This document shows positions 52,179 to 64,000 of a DNA stretch of 64,000 bases, piece by piece (position 1 is the first letter of the stretch; each line of letters starts with the position of its first letter). Origin of the DNA: Burkholderia seminalis DSM 23518 (GTDB lineage Bacteria; Pseudomonadota; Gammaproteobacteria; Burkholderiales; Burkholderiaceae); contig NZ_CADFDK010000017.1 in the NCBI RefSeq assembly GCF_902832885.1, positions 1 to 64,000 on the forward strand, read 5' to 3'. The translations under genes were made by a program, and so were the position numbers. The notes beneath the pieces were generated by a model. The model did not search any database and was not told the origin of the DNA. It worked only from the letters and a program-made list of their open reading frames with translations.

Positions 52179-53315
52179 ATGGACTATGCAACTCTCAAGC
52201 TGATCTGGTGGCTGCTCGTCGGCGTGCTGCTGATCGGCTTCGCCGTCACCGACGGCTTCGACATGGGCGCGACCGCGCTGCTGCCGTTCCTCGGCAAGAC
52301 CGACGACGAGCGCCGCATCATCGTCAACACCGTCGGCGCGACCTGGGAAGGCAACCAGGTGTGGCTGATCACGGCGGGCGGCGCGATGTTCGCCGCCTGG
52401 CCGCTCGTCTACGCGGCGTCGTTCTCCGGCTTCTACTTCGCGATGCTGCTCGTACTGTTCGCGCTGTTCTTCCGGCCGGTGGGCTTCGACTACCGCAGCA
52501 AGCGGCCCGACCCGCGCTGGCGTGCCGGCTGGGACTGGGGCCTGTTCGTCGGTGGCTTCGTGCCGGCGCTCGTGTTCGGCGTCGCGTTCGGCAACCTGCT
52601 GCAGGGCGTGCCGTTCAAGTTCGACAGCGACCTGCGCGTGACCTACTACGGCGGCTTCTGGGCGCTGCTGAACCCGTTCGCGCTGTTGTGCGGGCTCGTC
52701 AGCCTCACGATGCTCGTCGCGCACGGCGCCGCGTTCATCAAGATGAAGACCGACGGCGTGATCGCGCGCCGCGCCTCGATCGCGCTGCGCGTGGCGTCGT
52801 TGCTCGCGGTCGTGCTGTTCGTGCTGGCCGGCGTGCTGGTCGCGTCGACCATCGGCGGCTTCCACATCACGCATGCCGCGCCGACCGACACCGTCGCGAA
52901 CCCGCTGCTCAAGGATGTCGCCGCCGGCTCGGGCCTGTGGCTCGCGAACTACGGCGAATTCCCGTGGATGATCGCCGCCCCCGTGGTCGGCATCGCGGGC
53001 GGCCTGCTCGCGCTGCTGCTCGCCGGCTCGAAGCAGGAGAAGACGGCCTTCTTCTGCACGGGGCTGATGATCACCGGCGTGATCCTGACCGCGGGCTTCT
53101 CGATGTTCCCGTTCATCATGCCGTCGTCGCTCGACCCGCGCAGCAGCCTGACCGTGTGGGATTCGACGTCGAGCCACCTGACGCTGCAGGTGATGCTGTT
53201 CGCGGTGATCGTGTTCCTGCCGATCATCCTGCTCTACACGAGCTGGGTGTATCGCGTGATGCGCGGCAAGGTCACGCGCCAGACGCTCGAAGAGAACAAG
53301 CACTCGATGTATTGA
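52179..53315 (+). CDS. cydB: Cytochrome bd ubiquinol oxidase subunit II
   Basis: A 378-residue membrane protein with eight to nine helices. It shows [20 protein letters not shown] near the N-terminus and [20 protein letters not shown], both conserved in CydB. It partners CydA without carrying heme itself. It starts 31 bases after cydA behind AAGGA and is followed by cydX. Confidence 0.96.
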   Translation: MDYATLKLIWWLLVGVLLIGFAVTDGFDMGATALLPFLGKTDDERRIIVNTVGATWEGNQVWLITAGGAMFAAWPLVYAASFSGFYFAMLLVLFALFFRPVGFDYRSKRPDPRWRAGWDWGLFVGGFVPALVFGVAFGNLLQGVPFKFDSDLRVTYYGGFWALLNPFALLCGLVSLTMLVAHGAAFIKMKTDGVIARRASIALRVASLLAVVLFVLAGVLVASTIGGFHITHAAPTDTVANPLLKDVAAGSGLWLANYGEFPWMIAAPVVGIAGGLLALLLAGSKQEKTAFFCTGLMITGVILTAGFSMFPFIMPSSLDPRSSLTVWDSTSSHLTLQVMLFAVIVFLPIILLYTSWVYRVMRGKVTRQTLEENKHSMY

Positions 53316-53371
53316 AGAACCGGGCCGGGGCGCGCCGCGCCCTCGCCCATCGTTTCGCAAGGAGTCGGATC

Positions 53372-53494
53372 ATGTGGTATTTCAGCTGGATTCTCGGTAT
53401 CGGCGTCGCGCTGTCGTTCGGCATCGTCAACGCGATGTGGCTCGAAGCACGGCAGAAGGCGCAGGAAGCACCCGCGCGCACCCGCCGCGACTGA
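53372..53494 (+). CDS. cydX: Cytochrome bd small subunit CydX
   Basis: A 40-residue single-helix protein, MWYFSWILGIGVALSFGIVN..., matching CydX/YbgT, which stabilises the bd-oxidase hemes. An AAGGAG site precedes the ATG. It is short enough to be missed by automatic calling and completes the operon. Confidence 0.92.
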   Translation: MWYFSWILGIGVALSFGIVNAMWLEARQKAQEAPARTRRD

Positions 53495-53543
53495 TGCCCG
53501 CCTGACCCGCGTGCGGCCGATCGCGCCGCCGCCGTCCGGAACG

Positions 53544-53570
53544 AACCTCGCATCACGCGAGGTTTTTTTT
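53544..53570 (+). terminator. Rho-independent terminator of the cyd operon
   Basis: CCTCGC/GCGAGG stem (53546-53551, 53557-53562) with an ATCAC loop and eight T residues. Confidence 0.9.
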
Positions 53571-53621
53571 CGTCCCGCCCCCGCCGGACGGGCGCCGTGC
53601 GTCGATGCCAATTTAGCGCCA

Positions 53622-53662
53622 GATTGATACCACTTGAATACCAATAAAAGGTTTCATAAGAT
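53622..53662 (+). promoter_or_regulatory. Promoter-like patch with ATACCA direct repeat
   Basis: ATACCA occurs at 53627 and 53638, 11 bases apart. TTGAAT (53634) and TAAGAT (53657) are spaced 17 bases as a possible -35/-10. If used, the hexosaminidase mRNA would have a leader of about 390 bases. Confidence 0.4.
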
Positions 53663-54055
53663 CGTTGGACACGGCCGCTGACAGGCCGATTCCTTCTTGG
53701 GTGGGGGAGACATGCGAATCCCGTGTGGGGCGCGCGCGCGCGCGCCGTGTCGACGTCCGCGTGCGGCGGCGGCGCCCGTCGTGCTCGCGCGCGGCGGCCC
53801 GAATCCGGCCGGCCGCGCTCGACTCGCCGCCGTGGCAATGGCGGCGCGCCGCCGATGACCCCACGCACACCGCCGCGCCGATCCGATCGGCACGCGTGCC
53901 CGCCTCCCGTTCCGTAACGCACGCCCCCGCGTGCAAATTGCGCGTGGTGCGGCCGCATCGCCCCGCGTGCTGGTATCGCCCGCAGCTCCACTGAAAGACC
54001 CGATCGCAGCGACGTCGTCCCACGACGCCGCTACGCCAACTTTTTAGGAGTTCGA

Positions 54056-56539
<2,484 letters not shown>

Positions 56540-56602
56540 CCGGCTGAGCCGTCTGGCGCTGCGCGCGGCAGTCGACTGCCACGCGCCGTCGCCCCGCTCC
56601 AA

Positions 56603-56640
56603 CGAAAAACGGCTTGCGACACATCGCAAGCCGTTTTTCG
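56603..56640. terminator. Bidirectional terminator between hexosaminidase and nagE
   Basis: A perfect 17-bp inverted repeat (56603-56619 and 56624-56640) with a CACA loop and A/T-rich outer stem arms serves both convergent genes. Confidence 0.92.
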
Positions 56641-56690
56641 TTTTACCGCCCGGCCGAACCCGCATCGCGGGTCGGGCCGGTTTCATCGCA

Positions 56691-58460
56691 TCAGGCCGGC
56701 TGCGCGGCCGCCCCGCCGGCCGACGGCGGCAGGCGCGCGCCGAGCTGTTCGGCATAACGTGCGGCCGCGTTGCCGCAGACGATGTGGAACGTGTCGAGCG
56801 ACACCCACGCGACGTCGAGCGCACCGAGGCGATCGCGATCGACCGCCGACGGATCGCGCACGACGACGCGCAGGCGCGTGGTCGCCACCGCATCGAGCGA
56901 CGCGACGTTGGTCGCGCCGCCGAACACCGCGAGCCAGCGCGTCGGCTCCGGATCGAGCGGGCCGGCGGCCGCGCCCGTGACGGGCTGCGCGGCGGCGGCC
57001 GGCGCGGCCGACGCGGCACCGGTCGCGCCGCTGCCGATCGCGGCACGCATTTCGTCGGCGATGATGTCGGCCTCCGGCCCGATGATCACCTGCACGCTGT
57101 TGCCGCCGCGCTTGAGCACGCCGCGCGCGCCGATCGACTTCAGTTCAGGTTCCGAGACCTTCTCCGGATCGACGACGGTCAGGCGCAGGCGCGTCGTGCA
57201 GGCGTCGACGACCGACAGGTTGCCCGCGCCGCCGAGCGCGGCGATGTAGCGTTGCGCGCGCGGTGCGGCGGCCGTCGCGGCGGCGCCCGCAGCCGGCGCG
57301 ACGAAGCCGCCCGACGCGTACGATTCGGCAGCCGCATCGGCCGATGCCGGCTCGCGGCCCGGCGTGGCCATGTTGAACTTGCGGATGAAGAAGCGGAACA
57401 GCCCGTAGTACGCGACGCCGTACGCAATGCCGAGCGGGATCGCGATCCAGCCCTTCGTCGACAGCCCGTAGTTCAGCACGTAGTCGATCGCGCCGGCCGA
57501 GAACGTGAAGCCGAGCTTCACGCCGAGAATCTGGCAGATCGCGAGCGACAGCCCCGTCAGGACCGCGTGGATCACGTACAGCACCGGCGCGAGGAACATG
57601 AAGCTGAACTCGATCGGCTCGGTCACGCCGGTCAGGAACGACGTGAGCGCCATCGAGAACAGCAGGCCGCCGACCATCGCGCGGCGTTCCTTGGGCGCTT
57701 CGTGCAGCATCGCGAGACACGCCGCCGGCAGGCCGAACATCATGATCGGGAAGAAGCCGGCCATGAAGGTGCCCGCGGTCGGGTCGCCCGCGAAGAAGCG
57801 GTGCAGGTCGCCGTGCACGATCTCGCCGCCGGCCGGCGGCGTGAAGTTGCCGAACACGAACCACGCCAGCGAGTTGATGATGTGATGCAGGCCCGTGACG
57901 AGCAGCAGGCGGTTCAGGAAGCCGAACACGAACGCACCGATCGCGCCCGCCGTCGTCAGCCACTGGCCGGCCGCGTCGATCAGGTGCTGGACCGGCTGCC
58001 ACACGTACCCGAACACGATGCCGAGCACCACGCACACCAGCCCCGTGATGATCGGCACGAACCGTTTGCCGCCGAAGAACGCGAGGTAGTCCGGCAGCTT
58101 GATGTCCTTGTAGCGGTTGTACAGCAGGCCCGCGACGACACCCGCGATGATCCCGGACAGCACGCCCATGTTCAGCTTGGGATCGATGTCCTTCATGATC
58201 GCGGTTTCGATCAGGTAGCCGATCGCGCCCGCGAGCGCCGCCACGCCGTTGTTGTCCTTCGCGAACCCGACCGCCACGCCGATCGCGAACAGCAGCGGCA
58301 GGTTGTCGAAGATCGCGCCGCCGGCGTCGGCGATCATCTTGATGTTGAACACGTCCGGCTGGCCGAGTCGCAGCAGGATGCCGGCGACCGGCAGTACCGC
58401 GATCGGCAGCATCAGTGCCCGGCCCAGGCCCTGTATTTTCAGAAACGGATTCCCGTTCAT
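56691..58460 (-). CDS. nagE: N-acetylglucosamine PTS permease, EIICBB
   Basis: A 589-residue PTS transporter. The EIIC membrane domain spans residues 1-365, with GITEPIEF-type motif TGVTEPIEFSF. An EIIB domain (about 402-476) has the phosphorylated Cys421 in VVDACTTRLRL. A second EIIB-like domain (about 505-575) lacks the cysteine: the equivalent stretch reads LDAVATTRLRV. It phosphorylates GlcNAc during uptake. It is the last gene of the leftward nag operon and receives phosphate from NagF. Confidence 0.92.
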   Translation of the reverse strand: MNGNPFLKIQGLGRALMLPIAVLPVAGILLRLGQPDVFNIKMIADAGGAIFDNLPLLFAIGVAVGFAKDNNGVAALAGAIGYLIETAIMKDIDPKLNMGVLSGIIAGVVAGLLYNRYKDIKLPDYLAFFGGKRFVPIITGLVCVVLGIVFGYVWQPVQHLIDAAGQWLTTAGAIGAFVFGFLNRLLLVTGLHHIINSLAWFVFGNFTPPAGGEIVHGDLHRFFAGDPTAGTFMAGFFPIMMFGLPAACLAMLHEAPKERRAMVGGLLFSMALTSFLTGVTEPIEFSFMFLAPVLYVIHAVLTGLSLAICQILGVKLGFTFSAGAIDYVLNYGLSTKGWIAIPLGIAYGVAYYGLFRFFIRKFNMATPGREPASADAAAESYASGGFVAPAAGAAATAAAPRAQRYIAALGGAGNLSVVDACTTRLRLTVVDPEKVSEPELKSIGARGVLKRGGNSVQVIIGPEADIIADEMRAAIGSGATGAASAAPAAAAQPVTGAAAGPLDPEPTRWLAVFGGATNVASLDAVATTRLRVVVRDPSAVDRDRLGALDVAWVSLDTFHIVCGNAAARYAEQLGARLPPSAGGAAAQPA

Positions 58461-58547
58461 TCAGTCCTCCAATCCTTGTCTCTTCGTTAATCGTCGTTGC
58501 GCTGATTGCTTTCGTCGTCATACGGGCCACGAACCTGCCGCCGACGT

Positions 58548-61130
<2,583 letters not shown>

Positions 61131-61145
61131 CGGCTGTCTCGGCTA

Positions 61146-62162
61146 TCAGTGCGTTTCGGTGACTTTGTTCAGGTGGCGCGGCGTGTCGGGATTGCGGCCG
61201 CGCGCGACGGCGAGATCCGCCGCCATCACGTAGAACGAAAGAATGGCGGCGATCGGGTCGAGCGCCGAATGGGCGGACTGCGCGAGCGGCAGCATCGCGC
61301 CGGGCGTGCCGGCGGGCGCCGCGAGCAGCACGGCGGCGCCGCGGGCGCGCATGTCGTCGGCGAGCTGCAGCAGGCCGGCCTGCTCGGGCCCGGGCGGGGC
61401 GAACACGAGCAGCGGATAATCGCGGTCGATCAGCTCCATCGGGCCGTGCCGGACTTCGGCGCTCGAGAATGCCTCGGCCTGGATGCCGGAGGTTTCCTTC
61501 AGTTTCAACGCGGCTTCCTGCGCGATGGCGAGGCCAAGGCCGCGGCCGATGACGATCATCCGCTCGATACCGGCGAGCGCGGCGACGGCCTGCGACCAGT
61601 CGAGCCGGCCGGCCTGCGCGAGCACGTCGGGCAGCCCGCGCAGCGCGGTCATCAGCGCGGCGTCGCGCTGCCAGTAGGCGACGATCTGCGCGGACAGCGA
61701 CAGCATCGCGATATAGCTCTTGGTCGCGGCGACCGACAGTTCGGGGCCGGCAAGCAGCGGCAACTGGTGCTCGCATGCGTCGGCGAGCGGCGACGGCAGC
61801 ACGTTCACGGCGGCGACGGTGCGTGCGCCGGCTTCGCGCAGCGCGGCCATCGTGTTGACGAGGTCGGGGCTCTTGCCCGACTGGGAGAACGCGATCGCGA
61901 GTTGGTCCTGCACCTTCAGCGGCGCCTGCTGCAGCGTCGCGACCGACATCGGCAGCGACGCGACCGGCACGCCGAGGCGGCTCATCGTCAGGCTCGCGAA
62001 ATAGCTCGCGGCGTGATCCGAGCTGCCGCGCGCGACCGTCAGCGCGACGGCCGGCGGGTGATCGAGCAATTGGCCGGCGAGCGCTTCGACGCGCGTGGTG
62101 TCGGCGATCTGCGCGGCGACGACCTGGGCGGACTCGCGCGCTTCCTTAAGCATATTCGACAA
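61146..62162 (-). CDS. SIS-domain glucosamine-6-phosphate deaminase (NagB-II/AgaS-like)
   Basis: A protein of about 338 residues with two SIS domains: ARGSSDHAASYFASL, AFSQSGKSPDLV and a C-terminal glutaminase-free GlmS-like half (SSAEVRHGPMELI). In nag loci that lack classic NagB, this family deaminates and isomerises GlcN-6-P to fructose-6-P. A TTG at 62162 sits six bases behind AAGGAG; the ATG at 62153 is the alternative. It overlaps the nagA 3' end by 8-17 bases. Confidence 0.87.
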   Translation of the reverse strand: MSNMLKEARESAQVVAAQIADTTRVEALAGQLLDHPPAVALTVARGSSDHAASYFASLTMSRLGVPVASLPMSVATLQQAPLKVQDQLAIAFSQSGKSPDLVNTMAALREAGARTVAAVNVLPSPLADACEHQLPLLAGPELSVAATKSYIAMLSLSAQIVAYWQRDAALMTALRGLPDVLAQAGRLDWSQAVAALAGIERMIVIGRGLGLAIAQEAALKLKETSGIQAEAFSSAEVRHGPMELIDRDYPLLVFAPPGPEQAGLLQLADDMRARGAAVLLAAPAGTPGAMLPLAQSAHSALDPIAAILSFYVMAADLAVARGRNPDTPRHLNKVTETH

Positions 62163-63249
62163 TCGATTCTCCTTCGACGTAGGTCGCGGTGAGGTTCAGG
62201 TCGCGGTCGAACACCGCGAGATCGGCCCATGCGCCGCGCTCGAGGCGGCCGCGATCGGCGACGCCGAGGTAATCGGCCGCGTAGCGCGACATCCGGTTCG
62301 ACACGTCGGCGATCGGCAGGCCGAGCGACACGAGGTTGCGCAGCGCCTGGTCCATCGTCAGCGTGCTGCCGGCGAGCGTGCCGTCGGCGAGCCGCACGCC
62401 GCCGAGGCACTTCGTCACGTGCTGGCTGCCGAGCCGGTATTCGCCGTCGGGCATGCCGGTGGCCGACGTGCTGTCGGTCACGACGTACAGGCGCGGAATC
62501 GCGCGCAGCGCGGCCCGAATCGCGCCCGGGTGAACGTGCAGCAGGTCGGGGATGATTTCCGCGTATTCGGCGTGCGCAAGCGCCGCGCCCACGAGGCCCG
62601 GGTTGCGGTGATGCAGCGGCGACATCGCGTTGAACAGGTGCGTGAAACCGCACGCGCCGTGCTTGAGCGCGGCGACCGCGTCGTCGTAGGTCGCGAGCGA
62701 GTGGCCGAGCTGCACGCGCACGCCGCGCGCGGCCATCTCGCCGATGATCTCGATGTGGCCCGCGATTTCCGGTGCCAGCGTGACCACGCGGATCGGCGCG
62801 ATCGACAGGTACTTCAGCACTTCGTCGAGCACCGCCGACACGGCCGCGTCGGGCTGCGCGCCGAGCTTGCCGGGGTTGATGTACGGCCCTTCGAGGTGCA
62901 CGCCGAGCACGCGCGCGCCGCCCGGCGTGCGGGTACGCGCGACGGTGCCGAGGTTCGCGACGACCTGCATCAGTTCGTCGCGCGGCGCGGTCATCGTCGT
63001 CGCGAGCAGGCTCGTCGTGCCGAATTGCGCGTGCGTGCGCGCGATCGTCTCGATCGCGTCGCCGCCTTCCATCACGTCGGCGCCGCCGCCGCCGTGCACG
63101 TGCAGATCGATGAAGCCGGGCAGGATGTACGGCGCGTCGTTCGTCGCGGGATCGACGGGCGCGCCGTCGAGCGTGGTGATGCGGCCGTTCTCGCTATCGA
63201 GCGAACCGTGAATCCAGCCGTCGGGGGTGAGGATGTTGCCAGTCAGCAT
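62146..63249 (-). CDS. nagA: N-acetylglucosamine-6-phosphate deacetylase
   Basis: A 367-residue amidohydrolase. The metal motif HVHGGGG follows PGFIDL, and VHLEGPYINPGKLGAQ, GHSLATYDDAV, THLFNAMSPLHHRNPG and the catalytic Asp in VVTDSTSATGMPDG are in order. It converts GlcNAc-6-P to GlcN-6-P and acetate. It is the second gene of the operon, between gntR and the SIS deaminase. Confidence 0.96.
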   Translation of the reverse strand: MLTGNILTPDGWIHGSLDSENGRITTLDGAPVDPATNDAPYILPGFIDLHVHGGGGADVMEGGDAIETIARTHAQFGTTSLLATTMTAPRDELMQVVANLGTVARTRTPGGARVLGVHLEGPYINPGKLGAQPDAAVSAVLDEVLKYLSIAPIRVVTLAPEIAGHIEIIGEMAARGVRVQLGHSLATYDDAVAALKHGACGFTHLFNAMSPLHHRNPGLVGAALAHAEYAEIIPDLLHVHPGAIRAALRAIPRLYVVTDSTSATGMPDGEYRLGSQHVTKCLGGVRLADGTLAGSTLTMDQALRNLVSLGLPIADVSNRMSRYAADYLGVADRGRLERGAWADLAVFDRDLNLTATYVEGESIVEYA

Positions 63250-63372
63250 GACGTTTCTCTTGATGATCTGGTGACGCGGGCATCCGCGTCGCGATTTGCC
63301 AATTCGTTGCGATTCATCGCGCGCGATTGCGTTCCATCGCGATCGCGCGCGATGCGCGCGCAGTCTCGCGCG

Positions 63373-64000
63373 TCAGCGTTTCAGTTCGGCGACGAAGTCG
63401 TAATAGTCGTCGCGGCAATACGTTTCGGTCACTTCGATCGCGCGCTGGTCGGCACCGTAGCCGATGCGCGTGATCACGAGGAGCGCCGCGCCGGGCTTTA
63501 CCGCCATCCATTTCGCGATCTCGCGCGTCGCGTTCACCGCGCGAAAGTGCTGCAGCGCGCGCACGACGATCATGCCGCGCGCTTCGAGGTATTCGTACAG
63601 CGACGCGCCGAGCGCCTGCGGATCCGGCACCACCGCGGCCGGCAGCGTCGAGTGCTCGACGGCCATCACGATGCCGTCCGCGCGGCGCAGCCGTTCGAGC
63701 CGCGCCACCGTCGCACCCGGCGCGAGGCCGAGATGCGTGATCTCGTCGCGGCTCGCGGCGCGCAGCCGGCGCGACAGCCACACCGAATCGGGCACGAAGC
63801 CGCGCTGCTGCATCTTCGCGGTGAAGCCGACCAGACGCGACAGCGGATCGGCCACGCGCGGCGTGATGAAACTGCCCGCCCCGCGCGCCCGCTTGATCAA
63901 CCCCTGCTCGACCAGCAGCGCCAATGCGCGACGCGCCGTGATGCGCGATACGCCGACCGACACCGACAGCAACCGCTCCGACGGCAGCGCCTCGCCGGCC
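63373..64000 (-). CDS. GntR/HutC-family regulator of the nag operon (5' end outside window)
   Basis: At least 209 residues. The N-terminus runs off the right edge: the frame is open to base 64,000 with typical winged-helix sequence (LPSERLLSVSVGVSRITARRAL...RARGAGSFI). The UTRA effector domain follows from about residue 60 of the visible part (SVWLSRRLRAASRDE to DDYYDFVAELKR). HutC-type regulators beside nag genes sense GlcN-6-P or GlcNAc-6-P. It is 123 bases upstream of nagA, same strand, and probably autoregulates the operon. Confidence 0.88.
   Translation of the reverse strand, partial: AGEALPSERLLSVSVGVSRITARRALALLVEQGLIKRARGAGSFITPRVADPLSRLVGFTAKMQQRGFVPDSVWLSRRLRAASRDEITHLGLAPGATVARLERLRRADGIVMAVEHSTLPAAVVPDPQALGASLYEYLEARGMIVVRALQHFRAVNATREIAKWMAVKPGAALLVITRIGYGADQRAIEVTETYCRDDYYDFVAELKR

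Larger units (their letters stand above)
53495..54055. other. Intergenic leader of the hexosaminidase gene
   Basis: No gene is supported. After the cyd terminator comes a short AT-rich promoter-like patch (53,605-53,665), then about 350 bases of very GC-rich sequence including a CG-alternating run near 53,730, ending in AGGAG before the hexosaminidase ATG. Confidence 0.6.

Noticed and set aside
53731-53750. CG-alternating run
   Set aside because: Short and within GC-rich leader sequence; no evidence for Z-DNA function or an element.

Overview
The window is GC-rich proteobacterial chromosome. Gene order and protein sequences point to chromosome 1 of a Burkholderia, most likely the Burkholderia cepacia complex: the kdsD-kdsC-lptCAB-rpoN-hpf-ptsN-hprK-rapZ run, a tRNA-Gln/prs/rplY/pth cluster, a CIRCE-controlled rpoH and a nag PTS locus. 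This assignment is an inference from recognised sequences; no database search was run.

Layout. Bases 1-2.2 kb hold the start of a thiolase, a phasin and an orphan ParA. Bases 2.3-8.6 kb are rich in DNA repair: two overlapping base-excision glycosylases, ssb, an MFS exporter and uvrA. Bases 8.8-15.1 kb carry transporters and nucleotide housekeeping genes (AI-2E-type permease, purU, Nudix, LysE, apt, Kef-type antiporter). Bases 15.2-23.8 kb form the Kdo/LPS-transport and sigma-54/PTS-Ntr superoperon. Bases 23.9-33.8 kb hold a LON-domain protein, mutY, mutM, a TPR protein, lolB, ispE, tRNA-Gln, prs, rplY, pth and hisC.

Bases 34,072-40,889 are an integrated element of about 6.8 kb inserted at the 5' end of a ferredoxin gene (fdx), between fdx and its former operon partner coaD. 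It is bounded by a perfect 35-bp direct repeat, carries a tyrosine integrase, and is visibly less GC-rich than its surroundings. Its cargo is defence-like: a DUF262 gene paired with a HEPN-motif gene, and a complete Pycsar pair (pycC nucleotide cyclase plus pycTIR cyclic-nucleotide-binding TIR effector) joined by an ATGA overlap. It also carries a frameshifted small gene, a 61-residue orphan and a 66-bp inverted fragment of the host fdx. Three 11-bp-phased GAGTTGC-like repeats at the left end and two at the right look like integrase arm sites.

Bases 40.9-48.6 kb return to core genes: coaD, rsmD, ftsY, maiA, ybiB, leuA (preceded by a 24-residue leader peptide with four rare CTA leucine codons), an NTF2-like protein and pagL. 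Bases 48.8-53.5 kb contain rpoH behind a perfect CIRCE operator and the cydP-cydA-cydB-cydX oxidase operon behind an FNR-type palindrome and a phased 14-bp repeat. The last 10 kb is a GlcNAc/chitobiose locus: a GH20 hexosaminidase facing gntR-nagA-SIS deaminase-nagF-nagE, in which PTS uptake, deacetylation and deamination are encoded as one leftward operon.
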